This document shows positions 17,347 to 25,875 of a stretch of 64,000 bases of DNA, in pieces. A model generated the notes under the pieces. It was not told the origin of the DNA and ran no database searches. It saw nothing but the letters and a program-made list of their open reading frames with translations. The stretch comes from Cryobacterium flavum (lineage in GTDB: Bacteria > Actinomycetota > Actinomycetes > Actinomycetales > Microbacteriaceae), in assembly GCF_900103805.1 (NCBI RefSeq), contig NZ_FNIB01000005.1, forward strand, positions 276,593 through 340,592, read 5' to 3'. A program made the translations under genes and the position numbers. The number at the start of each line of letters is the position of its first letter. Within the stretch, counting starts at the first letter, position 1.

Positions 17347-19047
17347 ATGACTGGCACCGAACTGACCCATGGCACCGAATGGTGGCGCACAGCCGTTATC
17401 TATCAGATCTACCCGCGATCGTTCGCCGACGCGAACGGTGACGGAATGGGTGACCTCGCCGGCATTAGCGCACGACTGCCGCAACTGAAAGACCTCGGCA
17501 TCGATGCCATCTGGCTTTCTCCTTTCTATACCTCTCCGCAACGCGACGCCGGCTACGACGTCTCTGACTATTGCGACGTCGACCCTCTGTTCGGCACCCT
17601 CGACGACTTCGAGGTACTGCAACGCACCGCGCACGATCTCGGCATCCGCGTCATCGTCGACATCGTGCCCAACCACTCATCCAGCGCTCACGGTTGGTTT
17701 CAGGCCGCCCTCGCCGCTGGCCCCGGCAGCGACGAACGCGCCCGCTACACCTTCCGTGACGGAAAGGGCGAGAACGGGGAGCTACCCCCGAACAACTGGG
17801 AGTCCGTCTTCGGCGGCCTGGCCTGGACCCGAACGACCGATTCAGATGGCACCCCCGGCCAGTGGTACCTGCACTTGTTCGACAGCAGCCAGCCCGACTT
17901 CGACTGGGACAGCGAGTGGGTGCGCGAACAGTTCCGCGCCGTGCTGCGCTTCTGGCTCGACCGCGGCGTCGACGGCTTTCGAGTGGATGTTGCGCACGGC
18001 ATGATCAAGGCTCCCGGCCTCCCCGATTACACGCCTCCCGCCGAGGGCGGCAGCATGGGCGGGGCGCCGGCATCCGCTTTGGAACCCGGCATCACCGCCG
18101 AGACGCCGCTGACCGCGCCGTACTGGGCGCAGGATGGCGTGCACGAGATCTATCGTGACTGGCACAAAGTGCTCGCTGCCTACCCGGGCGACCGGGTTCT
18201 CGCGGCCGAAGCCTGGGTAGACCCGCTCAGCCAGATGGCCAAGTGGGTTCGGCCAGACGAGATGCACCAGGCCTTCAACTTCGCCTATCTTGAAACCCCG
18301 TGGAACGCCGCGCAGCTCAAGAGCGTCATCGACGAGTCACTTGAAGCCTTCGGTAACGTGGGAGCTCCGAGCACCTGGGTGCTCTCCAACCACGACGTCG
18401 TGCGCCACGCCTCCCGGCTCGCCCTCACCGGCGAGAACCTGCAGGGGCATGGCATCGGCCCGAAAACGGTGGGCCTGCCCGACACGGCGCTGGGGCTTCG
18501 ACGCGCGCGGGCGGCATCCGCTTTAATGCTGTCGCTGCCGGGCTCGAGCTACCTGTATCAGGGCGAGGAACTCGGCCTGCCCGAGGCCGTCGACCTGCCC
18601 GACCACGCCCGCGAAGACCCCACCTGGTTTCGCACCAACGGCGAGCGTTACGGACGAGACGGATGCCGCGTGCCGATTCCGTGGGAAGCCGCCAGCGAAT
18701 CGTTCGGCTTCAGCACCGGCGCGAAGAGCTGGCTGCCGCAGCCAGCCGAGTGGGCTGGCCTGGCTCGCGACCAGCAAGATGGCGTCGCCGGATCTACCCT
18801 CGAGCTGTACAAGCACGCGCTGACCCTGCGCCGGGAGCACTCCCTCGCCTCCGGAACCGTGGAGTGGATCGACGGCTTCGGGCCGGAGGTCGCGGCGTAC
18901 CGCAACGGCGACGTGACGGTCGTAGCCAACACCGGCGCGGCATCCGTTCAGCTTCCCGCCGGTGACGTGCTGCTTTCGAGTGAAGAGCTGGTCGGCCGCA
19001 CCCTGCCGGGCGATGCGACGGCCTGGTTGCGCTCAGTAGAGGCATGA
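17347..19047 (+). CDS. GH13 alpha-glucosidase (oligo-1,6-glucosidase type)
   Basis: A 566-residue retaining alpha-glucosidase. The GH13 blocks are in order: AVIYQIYPRSFADANGDGMGDLAGI, DIVPNHSS (region I), GFRVDVAHG with the nucleophile Asp (region II), RVLAAEAW with the acid/base Glu (region III) and SNHDVVRH with the transition-state Asp (region IV). The N-terminus matches cytoplasmic oligo-1,6-glucosidase and alpha-glucosidase (GH13_23/30/31-like), and no signal peptide is present. It is expressed from a leaderless promoter, and its stop overlaps the start of a small alarmone synthetase gene by 4 nt. Confidence 0.92.
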   Translation: MTGTELTHGTEWWRTAVIYQIYPRSFADANGDGMGDLAGISARLPQLKDLGIDAIWLSPFYTSPQRDAGYDVSDYCDVDPLFGTLDDFEVLQRTAHDLGIRVIVDIVPNHSSSAHGWFQAALAAGPGSDERARYTFRDGKGENGELPPNNWESVFGGLAWTRTTDSDGTPGQWYLHLFDSSQPDFDWDSEWVREQFRAVLRFWLDRGVDGFRVDVAHGMIKAPGLPDYTPPAEGGSMGGAPASALEPGITAETPLTAPYWAQDGVHEIYRDWHKVLAAYPGDRVLAAEAWVDPLSQMAKWVRPDEMHQAFNFAYLETPWNAAQLKSVIDESLEAFGNVGAPSTWVLSNHDVVRHASRLALTGENLQGHGIGPKTVGLPDTALGLRRARAASALMLSLPGSSYLYQGEELGLPEAVDLPDHAREDPTWFRTNGERYGRDGCRVPIPWEAASESFGFSTGAKSWLPQPAEWAGLARDQQDGVAGSTLELYKHALTLRREHSLASGTVEWIDGFGPEVAAYRNGDVTVVANTGAASVQLPAGDVLLSSEELVGRTLPGDATAWLRSVEA

Positions 19048-19826
19048 CCGACGCCGTCGACCGTTCGAGCGATGCCGGCAGCAACGCGCTGGCGTCGATC
19101 GCGGCCATGCGAGAGCTAAAGCTCGAGCTGACCCGGTTCATGATGTCGTATAAGTTCGCGAGCGACGAGATGCTGACAAAGATCAACATTCTGAAGGAGG
19201 AGTTCAGCTCGATCCACGACTACAGTCCGATCGAGCATGTCAGTTCAAGGCTGAAGTCGCCGGAGGGCATTCTCAAGAAGGCGATCCGCAAGGGGTACCC
19301 GCTCGAGCTCGACGCTATTCGCGACAACATTCAGGACATCGCGGGCATTCGCATCACCTGCAGCTTCATCTCTGACACCTATCGCATCCGCGACCTTCTG
19401 GCCGGGCAGCGGGACGTGACGGTGCTGCTGGAGAAGGACTACATTCAGGAGCCGAAGGCCAACGGCTACCAGAGCCTGCACCTCATCGTGGCGATTCCGG
19501 TGTTCATGTCAGATCGCGTGCAGCCGGTCACCGTGGAGATTCAGATTCGCACGATTGCCATGGACTTTTGGGCGAGCCTCGAGCACAAGATCTTCTACAA
19601 GTACAACGGTACCGTGCCCGATACCCTCGTCGAAGATCTCCGGCAGGCAGCGGATGCCGCCAATCGCCTCGACGTGAAGATGGAGCTGCTGCACGACCAG
19701 GTTGTGGCGCTCGAGTCCGTCGATGCCGGCGACGCAGACCTGTTCAGCTTCGACGGCCTGCCGCCGTTTCCGCTGCCGAAGGGCCTGCTCGATTCATTCA
19801 TGCGCGGCCGCACGCAGCCCGAATAG
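19044..19826 (+). CDS. Small alarmone synthetase (RelA/SpoT-type GTP pyrophosphokinase)
   Basis: A 260-residue stand-alone (p)ppGpp synthetase of the YjbM/YwaC type, transferring pyrophosphate from ATP to GDP or GTP. Synthetase motifs are ILKKAIRKG, IQDIAGIRITCSFISDTYRI, EPKANGYQSLHLIV and EIQIRTIAMDFWASLEHKI. No HD hydrolase, TGS or ACT domain is present. ATGA overlap with the glucosidase gene indicates co-translation, an uncommon link between sugar breakdown and the stringent response. The C-terminal 50 residues are a helical tail probably used for oligomerisation. Confidence 0.9.
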   Translation: MTDAVDRSSDAGSNALASIAAMRELKLELTRFMMSYKFASDEMLTKINILKEEFSSIHDYSPIEHVSSRLKSPEGILKKAIRKGYPLELDAIRDNIQDIAGIRITCSFISDTYRIRDLLAGQRDVTVLLEKDYIQEPKANGYQSLHLIVAIPVFMSDRVQPVTVEIQIRTIAMDFWASLEHKIFYKYNGTVPDTLVEDLRQAADAANRLDVKMELLHDQVVALESVDAGDADLFSFDGLPPFPLPKGLLDSFMRGRTQPE

Positions 19827-20005
19827 TCCCTCTACGCCACGGTTCGGCCGGGTGCGGCCTGCCGTGTCGGCACGACTCCTGCAATTCGCGGGCGAACAGA
19901 GAAACTCCCGCGTCTTTTCGGGCCTTCAGCTCTCGGGCACAACAAATTGCAAGAGTTATGCTGGCCCGGCGTTCGGGACCGCGGGGCGGAGCTGCCGCGG
20001 TTGGG

Positions 20006-21196
20006 CTAGTTCGTGTTGGCGTAGAGCCAGGCGAGAGGGTCGACCTTGGTGCCGGTGATTCCGCCCTGGCGAATCTCGAAGTGCAGGTGCGGGCCGGTCG
20101 ACATGCCGGTGCTGCCGGTCTTGCCGATGACCTGACCGACCTTGACCACATCGCCCTCCTTGAAGAGCATCGAGCCGTGAATCATGTGCGCGTACACGCT
20201 CGTCACAAGCTCGCCGTTGATCATGTGGTCGATCATCATGTGCACGCCGAGGCTGGCTTCGCCGTCTTCGGCGTAGCTCACCACACCGTCGGCAATGGCC
20301 TGGATCGGGGCGCCGAGGCCGGGGTTGAAGTCCTGTCCCCCGTGGTTCACTGAGCAGCCGGCGCAGTTGCGATAGCCGATCTGGTCACCGATGTGCACGC
20401 CCACGGCGAAGGGCCACTGGATGGTGCCATTCGGGTTGTTGGTGAAGGTGTCTTCCATGCGGATACCGCTGGCGGCAGCAACTTCGGCGATGGTGCTCGA
20501 CTCGTAGCCATCGCGCTCGACGGTGACGGTGTCACCACCGGCCATGTCCATGCTCTGCCCCTCATCAGCCGGCAGAACGCGCTGGGCTTCCAAAACGGAT
20601 GCCTGTACGTCCTGCGACGAGAGCAGCGCCTCAGCCGGAATCGAGGTGGCCACGGCCATCAACGCCACGAAAGACATGGCAAGAATGGATGCGCCCTTGG
20701 CCGCACGCTTGCGCATGGTGCCGCCCAGCGGCCGCGCGCGGGGGGTGCGGCGCGGCAGCGCGCCAGCGGGAACGAAGTCGCGCGCGGGAGCAAACGTCTC
20801 GCCGGGCTTCTGCTCGATACGCTGGCGGCGGCGCGGCAGGTCGCCGGCGGCGGGAATCACCGTCGGAATCGACTGGGTGACGCCGGGAGCCAGCAGCTTC
20901 TCGTAGTCGGTGGGCTCGGCGTCGGCGACCGGCACTGCCGCGACGATGCGGTCCGTTTCGGTCACGACCGCCGGTTCAATGTCGGGTTCACCGAGGTCGG
21001 CGGCGACGATCAGGTCGGCGGCGGGGCTGAGCCGAACGACGTCTTCGACACCTTCGTCGACCGGTGCAGCAGTCGATTCCGCGACTCGAGAGAAGGCCAC
21101 TCGCTCGCGCTCACGCAGTTCGCGACGTGTCAGAGCCGCCGGTTCTGCCGGGGGAAAAACGGTGCCGTCACTCTCGCCGGACACGGAGGTGTCCAT
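20006..21196 (-). CDS. M23-family peptidase (LytM domain), membrane anchored
   Basis: 396 residues from ATG 21196. A cytoplasmic, charged N-terminal region (about 1-170, with LTRRELRERERVAF) is followed by one membrane segment (ASILAMSFVALMAVATSIPA) and an extracellular domain ending in a LytM/M23 fold. The zinc ligands HGGQD and GPHLHFEI are visible, so it probably cuts cell-wall peptide cross-links. The long cytoplasmic part is typical of Micrococcales M23 proteins. A CACACT hexamer 6 nt upstream of the ATG suggests a leaderless mRNA and argues against the upstream extension to 21346. It is convergent with the alarmone synthetase gene. Confidence 0.85.
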   Translation of the reverse strand: MDTSVSGESDGTVFPPAEPAALTRRELRERERVAFSRVAESTAAPVDEGVEDVVRLSPAADLIVAADLGEPDIEPAVVTETDRIVAAVPVADAEPTDYEKLLAPGVTQSIPTVIPAAGDLPRRRQRIEQKPGETFAPARDFVPAGALPRRTPRARPLGGTMRKRAAKGASILAMSFVALMAVATSIPAEALLSSQDVQASVLEAQRVLPADEGQSMDMAGGDTVTVERDGYESSTIAEVAAASGIRMEDTFTNNPNGTIQWPFAVGVHIGDQIGYRNCAGCSVNHGGQDFNPGLGAPIQAIADGVVSYAEDGEASLGVHMMIDHMINGELVTSVYAHMIHGSMLFKEGDVVKVGQVIGKTGSTGMSTGPHLHFEIRQGGITGTKVDPLAWLYANTN

Positions 21197-21202
21197 GGAT
21201 GG

Positions 21203-21208
21203 AGTGTG
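21203..21208 (-). promoter_or_regulatory. Possible leaderless -10 hexamer CACACT for the M23 gene
   Basis: CACACT is 6 nt before ATG 21196. It departs from TANNNT at the first base but matches the hexamer before menC exactly. Confidence 0.35.
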
Positions 21209-21378
21209 ACGTGACAAAGTGCAGCTTTCGGCGTAGCGGACGGGATCTCGTGCTCGTTCTGGATAACGCCACATGACGCCATGCAAATATAACGAATTGA
21301 TTAAGGGTAACGCGCAACCCTGAGAATACCAGAGGAAAGTGACCAATCACACCCAAACGGGGGTAAGGGGGCGTAATG

Positions 21379-22215
21379 TCACTGGGCTTTTGCGCCAAAC
21401 GGGAAGCGTTCGAAGAGTCCGGCGAGCACGGGTTCGAACTGATCGTAGAGGTCAGGGGCGGCTGCGATGAGCAGGTCGTGACCCTCGGCATCCGCTTGCA
21501 GAGCGCCAACTTTGGCCCCCGCCTCGCGGGCGATCAGGGCGCCGGCGGCGTGATCCCACGGGTTGAGTCCGCGTTCAAAATAGAGGTCGAGCCGCCCGCA
21601 GGCGACGGAACACAGGTCGAGTGCGGCCGAACCAATACGACGGATGTCCCGCACCTGGCCGATCAGACCGCCCACGACCTTCGCCTGCCAGACCCGCCGG
21701 CTGGCGTCGTAGCCGAATCCGGTGCCGGCCAGCGCGAGCGACAGTGGTACGTCATGGTTGACGTGCAGGCGCGCATCGCCCAGCCAGGCGCCGGAGCCGG
21801 CGGACGCTGTGAACACTTCGCCGAGCGCGGGGTTGACGACCGCGCCGGCGAGGGCGTTCCAGCTGGCCGGGTCGGGCTCGCCCTGCACGACGGCGATGCT
21901 GACGGCGTAGAACGGAACAGCGTAAAGGTAGTTGACGGTGCCGTCGATGGGATCGACGACCCAGGTGAGTCCGCTGGTACCGCCGGTCGCGTCGGATTCC
22001 TCACCGTAGAACCCGTCGTTTGGGCGGGCGTCGGCGAGTAGGCCTTGAATGAGCAGCTCGACCTCACGGTCGGCCGCGGTGACAATGTCTTCGGGCGACG
22101 ACTTCGAGGCGGCGATCTCGACGCCCTCGACGCGGCGACGATGGGCCAGCGCGCCGGCGGTGAGAGCGATGGTGCGCGCGAGGTCGAGCAGCTCGGTCGG
22201 GGCAGGATGCGTCAT
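21379..22215 (-). CDS. Inositol monophosphatase family protein
   Basis: A 278-residue Mg-dependent phosphatase. Metal ligands are GEES (E72-E73) and VDPIDGTVNYL (D88, D91); the second signature WDHAAGALIAREAGA is near residue 218. The family includes inositol-1-phosphatase, histidinol-phosphatase (HisN) and 3'-phosphoadenosine phosphatase (CysQ). Nothing here decides between them, although HisN-type enzymes are common in actinobacteria. The ATG at 22215 is preceded by TAGCGT at 6 nt, so the mRNA is probably leaderless. Confidence 0.88.
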   Translation of the reverse strand: MTHPAPTELLDLARTIALTAGALAHRRRVEGVEIAASKSSPEDIVTAADREVELLIQGLLADARPNDGFYGEESDATGGTSGLTWVVDPIDGTVNYLYAVPFYAVSIAVVQGEPDPASWNALAGAVVNPALGEVFTASAGSGAWLGDARLHVNHDVPLSLALAGTGFGYDASRRVWQAKVVGGLIGQVRDIRRIGSAALDLCSVACGRLDLYFERGLNPWDHAAGALIAREAGAKVGALQADAEGHDLLIAAAPDLYDQFEPVLAGLFERFPFGAKAQ

Positions 22216-22221
22216 GCCCTC

Positions 22222-22227
22222 ACGCTA
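22222..22227 (-). promoter_or_regulatory. Leaderless -10 hexamer TAGCGT for the inositol phosphatase gene
   Basis: TAGCGT is separated by 6 nt from the ATG at 22215. Confidence 0.5.
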
Positions 22228-22298
22228 CAGGCCGCGCCTCAACCAAAACAGGCAGACCCGAAGGCCTGCCTGTTTGCAGTGGTGAACTGCTCTGGTGC

Positions 22299-22383
22299 TG
22301 GTGGCGAGTGCGAGGTTCGAACTCACGAAGGCTACGCCGTCTGATTTACAGTCAGATCCCTTTGGCCGCTTGGGTAACTCGCC
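22299..22383 (-). tRNA. tRNA-Tyr (anticodon GTA), CCA encoded
   Basis: A class II tRNA on the minus strand: acceptor GGCGAGT pairs with ACTCGCC, anticodon arm CTGACTGTAAATCAG with GTA in the loop, a long variable arm (ACGGCGTAGCCTTCGT), and T-arm GTGAG-TTCGAAC-CTCGC (one T-arm mismatch by eye). The 3' CCA is encoded, unlike the two other tRNAs here. Confidence 0.94.
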
Positions 22384-22497
22384 AGGCGCTCCCGACCAGG
22401 TGTAATCACTTGACCGGAGACGCGGAGTTAACAATACAAGACGAAACGCCTCACCGAGAAATCAGCGAGTGCCGACTTCCGCAGTGAGGCGCATCCG

Positions 22498-23430
22498 CTA
22501 CCCCGCCGGCGGTCCACCCACGCCGATCGGCGGGGTGCGCGTCACGGTCGACGTGTCGCCGCCGAGGCCGCTGAGCCCGCTGTCGGTTTGGGTATCGGTG
22601 CTGGCAATTGCCGCGTTTAGATCCGCCAGAATCACCTCGTCTCCGGCGTTGACGCCCGACGCGATCTCGGTCAACTCGGAGCCGACGGCACCGACCTTCA
22701 CCACCGTGCTCGTCGATACGCCGTCCTTCAGCAGGTCGACCGTGTAGGACGAGTCGGCCACGTGCACGGCCGAGGTCGGCACCGCGAGCACCTCGTTAAG
22801 GCTCGCCACCTCAACGGTGACTGCGGCCGATGCGCCGTTTAGAAGGTTCGGGTCGGCGCCCTCGAGCGCGATCTGTACCGTGTACGACGGCGTGGATGAC
22901 GTCGACACGTTGAGAATTCCGAAATCACCTTCCGGCGAGCGGGTCATGGCATAGGCCACGCCGCCGCCCGAGGCGACGAGCAGCGCGGCGACCGTTCCCA
23001 CGGCCAGCAAGCGTCGGCGCTTTTGCCTGGTCGCCCGCAGGTTCTTGGCCGATGGCCCGGCGGCCGGCGCCAGCACGGCGTCGTCCGGAGCGGATGCGAC
23101 TTCCTCCCCTCCGGCCTTACTCATTTGCCGCGTCTCCCATGCGGCCACCGGGGCCAGCCATGGCGCTCCGAGCGCCTTGCTTAGGCCGATCTCGCGGGTG
23201 CGCTCCGACACCGACACGAGCATGATGTTCATGACCCCGATGCCGCCGACCAGCAGCGACAGCGCGGCAACGCCGGTGAGCAGAATTGTGAGGGTCTCGT
23301 AGACGGCCGTGGCGGTGCTGACCAGGGCGTCCTGGCTGCTGATGGTGACGTCGGCGGCCGTGCTGTCGGTGATCGAGTGCAGGTTGAGCCGCGGCACTCC
23401 GCCGTAGATCAGCGGCAATTCCACGTTGCG
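22498..23430 (-). pseudogene. Fused remnants of a MacB-type permease and a second adaptor protein
   Basis: After an in-frame TGA at 23431-23433 the reading frame continues as [14 protein letters not shown], the rest of the upstream ATPase. It then jumps to the C-terminal part of a MacB/FtsX permease ([15 protein letters not shown] ... [31 protein letters not shown]) and, after another junction, to the N-terminus of a membrane-anchored adaptor ([11 protein letters not shown], one membrane helix [17 protein letters not shown]) that itself lacks the middle of its periplasmic domain. A GTG at 23424 could start a 308-residue chimera, but the transporter parts are clearly incomplete. Confidence 0.78.
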
Positions 23431-23766
23431 TCAGGCCGGCAGCGACGACAACAGGTTGAAGCCCTGAAAGACGAAGCCGATCTGGCGGTTGCGAATCTCG
23501 GCGAGTTCCACCGCGTCGAGGTCGTTCACGTCGGTGCCGCCGAGGCGGTATTCGCCGCGGCTGAGGGTGTCGAGGCAGCCGAGCACGTTCATGATCGTGG
23601 ACTTTCCCGACCCCGACGGCCCCATGATGGCGACGTATTCACCCTCGTAGATAGCGAGATCGATGCCCTTGAGCGCTTCGAATTCGATGCTGCCGGAACG
23701 GTAGGTCTTGCCGGCGTTACGCAACTCGATCGCTGGGGATGCGGCATCCGTTTGTGCGTTATCCAT
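23431..23766 (-). pseudogene. Truncated MacB/LolD-type ABC ATPase
   Basis: From ATG 23766 the 111 codons encode a normal exporter ATPase start: MDNAQTDAASPAIELRNAGK, then Walker A GPSGSGKS and the Q-loop FVFQGFNLL. A TGA then ends the frame at LLSSLPA, where relatives read LRNVELPL. The ABC signature, Walker B and switch histidine are absent. The same frame resumes just after the stop ([14 protein letters not shown]), so the stop was acquired within a gene that had also lost its 3' half. Its ATG overlaps the adaptor stop by 8 nt, showing the original adaptor-ATPase-permease operon. Confidence 0.82.
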
Positions 23767-24978
23767 TGTTCGCGCCTCCGGGCATCTGGCCGGCCGGAAA
23801 GTCGCCGGTGGGCATCTCTCCGCCTGGAAAACCGCCGGTGCGGTCGGTGCCGGCGTTGCCGCTGCCGGGGGTGAAGGTATCGACAATGACCTCGTCACCC
23901 TCGGCGAGCCCCGCCGTGATCTCGGTGAGGTTGCCGACCGTCGCGCCGACGGTGACCGGAGTGGACACCTCAGTGCCATCGGCGTCTTTCACGGTCACAA
24001 CGGATGCCCCATCCACGCTGGTCACGGCCGCACTCGCCACGGTGAGCACGTCGGTGCGGCGTTCGTACACGATCGCCGCGGTCACGGCGACACCGTCGAA
24101 GAGTCCCTCGGGCGTACCGGTGACGGCGACGACCACCGGGTAGGCGGCAACGCCGGTCGTGGTGGACGGCAGCAGGCCGATCTCGGAGACGGTGCCGAAG
24201 AAGGCGGTTCCGTCATCGAGGGAGAGTTCGACCTGGTCGTTCGCCGCGATGAGCGCGACATCCGCTTCGCCCACGGTGAGGTCGACCGTCCAGGCGTCGG
24301 TGCCGACGATCGTGAACGCGGCGCTGCTGGCGGTGGTCGTGCTGCCGGCTCCGGCGGCTGCTGTTCCGCCGGCTGCGGCGGCTCCGGTCGAACTCCTCCT
24401 GCTGCTGCCCGCAGACACCACATCGCCCACGGCGACGTTCACGACGGTGACGAGCCCGGCGACCGAGCGGTGAGGGTGACAGCGCTCTGTGCGGCCAGGG
24501 CCTCGTCGACTCCGTTCTGCGCGGTCGTGACGCTCGCCGCGTTGGCCGGGATCTGGGCCAGGCCGGCCGTCGAACCATCGCTCGAATCCTGGCTGTCCGC
24601 CAGTTTCGCCGCGGCGCTCGCGAGGGTGGCGCGCGCCTGGAGCAGGTCGGCGTCGACGGTGAGGGTGTCGACGGCAGCGAGCACGTCAGCGGCCGCGACG
24701 ACCGTGCCGGCGACAACGTTCACTCCGGTGACGTTTCCAGAAGCTGCGAACGACACCTCTCCCTGCACGGTCGGGGTGAGGGTGCCGGTCGCCGAGACGC
24801 TCTGTTCCATGGTCTCGAGGCTCGCGGCCACGGTCTGGGTGACCGGGCTCGCCACGGCGCTCGTCGCCTGGGCTGCGATGATCCACCAGGTACCTCCGCC
24901 GGCGAGGGTGACCACGAGGACTCCGCTCAGCACCCACCAGCGGACTCGTATGCGTCGGATTCGGCTGCGCATTTTCAT
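23759..24978 (-). pseudogene. HlyD/MacA-type adaptor protein, frameshifted
   Basis: The N-terminal half (MKMRSRIRRIRVRWWVLSG, one membrane anchor, then a biotinyl-lipoyl-like half and helical hairpin up to VTLTAR) and the C-terminal half (NVAVGDVVSAG to MPGGANNG) lie in different frames that overlap at 24439-24442. The sequence around 24465 reads ACCGCTCGGTCGCC where LTAPVAGLVTVV coding would need one more C, so a single-base deletion explains the break. GAGGAG precedes the start at 24978 (24972 is also possible). Joined, it would be about 410 residues, a normal periplasmic adaptor. A sequencing error is the alternative explanation. Confidence 0.78.
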
Positions 24979-25168
24979 CGTTCTCCTCATATATATTCAC
25001 CGCCGCGGTATCCGTTGCGGCTAAGGCGAACCCAAGGAGCACGCCTATGCCCAAGGCCTCCACTGCCTATCAATCGCCTATGAGCCACGCGAAAGCGCAC
25101 GCGTTGGCGAGGACGGGTGGCCGTTTGAGCACTCCAATCGGGCACTTTTTGCGCCCTCGCGGGTCGGA

Positions 25169-25174
25169 TACCAT
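25169..25174 (+). promoter_or_regulatory. Leaderless -10 hexamer TACCAT for yajQ
   Basis: TACCAT is followed by GGGGGA (6 nt) and the ATG at 25181. Confidence 0.5.
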
Positions 25175-25180
25175 GGGGGA

Positions 25181-25669
25181 ATGGCAGATTCAACGTTCGA
25201 CATCGTCAGCAAGGTCGACCCGATGGAGGTCGACAACGCCCTCAACCAGGCGCATAAGGAAGTCGCGCAGCGCTACGACTTCAAGAACGTGGGGGCCTCA
25301 ATCGCGATGAGCGGCGAAAAGGTGCTCATGAAGGCGAACACCGAGGAGCGCGTCAAGGCGATCCTCGAGGTGTTCGAGGCCAAGCTGATCAAGCGCGGCA
25401 TCTCGCTGCGCAGCCTCGATGCCGGCGAGCCGTTCGCCTCCGGCAAGGAGTATCGCATCGAGACGACAATGAAGGCTGGCATCGACCAGGAGAATGCGAA
25501 GAAGATCAGCAAGATCATTCGCGATGAGGGGCCCAAGGGCGTCAAGAGCCAGATTCAGGGTGACGAACTGCGCGTCAGCTCCAAGAGCCGCGACGACCTG
25601 CAGGCCGTGATGGCCCTGCTCAAGGGCAAGGACCTCGACGTGGCCCTGCAGTTCACGAACTTCCGCTAG
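25181..25669 (+). CDS. yajQ: YajQ-family nucleotide-binding protein
   Basis: 162 residues, the standard YajQ length, with the diagnostic starts [22 protein letters not shown] and QRYDFK, and C-terminal [29 protein letters not shown]. The protein has two RRM-like folds; members bind cyclic di-GMP or RNA in some bacteria, but its role in actinobacteria is not established. It is convergent with fprA across a repeat-rich GC palindrome region. Confidence 0.94.
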   Translation: MADSTFDIVSKVDPMEVDNALNQAHKEVAQRYDFKNVGASIAMSGEKVLMKANTEERVKAILEVFEAKLIKRGISLRSLDAGEPFASGKEYRIETTMKAGIDQENAKKISKIIRDEGPKGVKSQIQGDELRVSSKSRDDLQAVMALLKGKDLDVALQFTNFR

Positions 25670-25683
25670 CCGGCGCTCCGCGG

Positions 25684-25864
25684 GCCACCGGGCCCACCTT
25701 CGGGAACCGGGACCAAGATAGAACATGGGCCCAGTTTCCGAGCCCGGACCCGGAAAGGTAGACGCGCGGGCCCGGAAGGGTAGACGCGCGGGCCTCCGGG
25801 CCCACCTTATGGCCGTGGGCCCAGTTTATAAACTGGGCCCGTGGACGGGGCCTGGGCCCCGTCC
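25684..25864. repeat. GGGCCC-rich palindromic intergenic region
   Basis: The 206-bp gap between convergent yajQ and fprA contains at least seven GGGCCC sites, a perfect 24-bp palindrome (25817-25840, GGGCCCAGTTTA and its complement), a hairpin (25843-25864) and a 22-bp tandem duplication (25749-25770 and 25771-25792, one mismatch). GGGCCCACCTT and TGGGCCCAGTTT each occur twice. It could be a terminator cluster or a mobile palindromic unit; no gene is visible. Confidence 0.75.
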
Positions 25865-25875
25865 GAGGGGGCGGA

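Noticed and set aside
25749..25792. CRISPR or rRNA-like secondary structure in the yajQ-fprA gap
   Set aside because: Two tandem 22-bp units and palindromes only; no spacers, no cas genes and no known RNA consensus.
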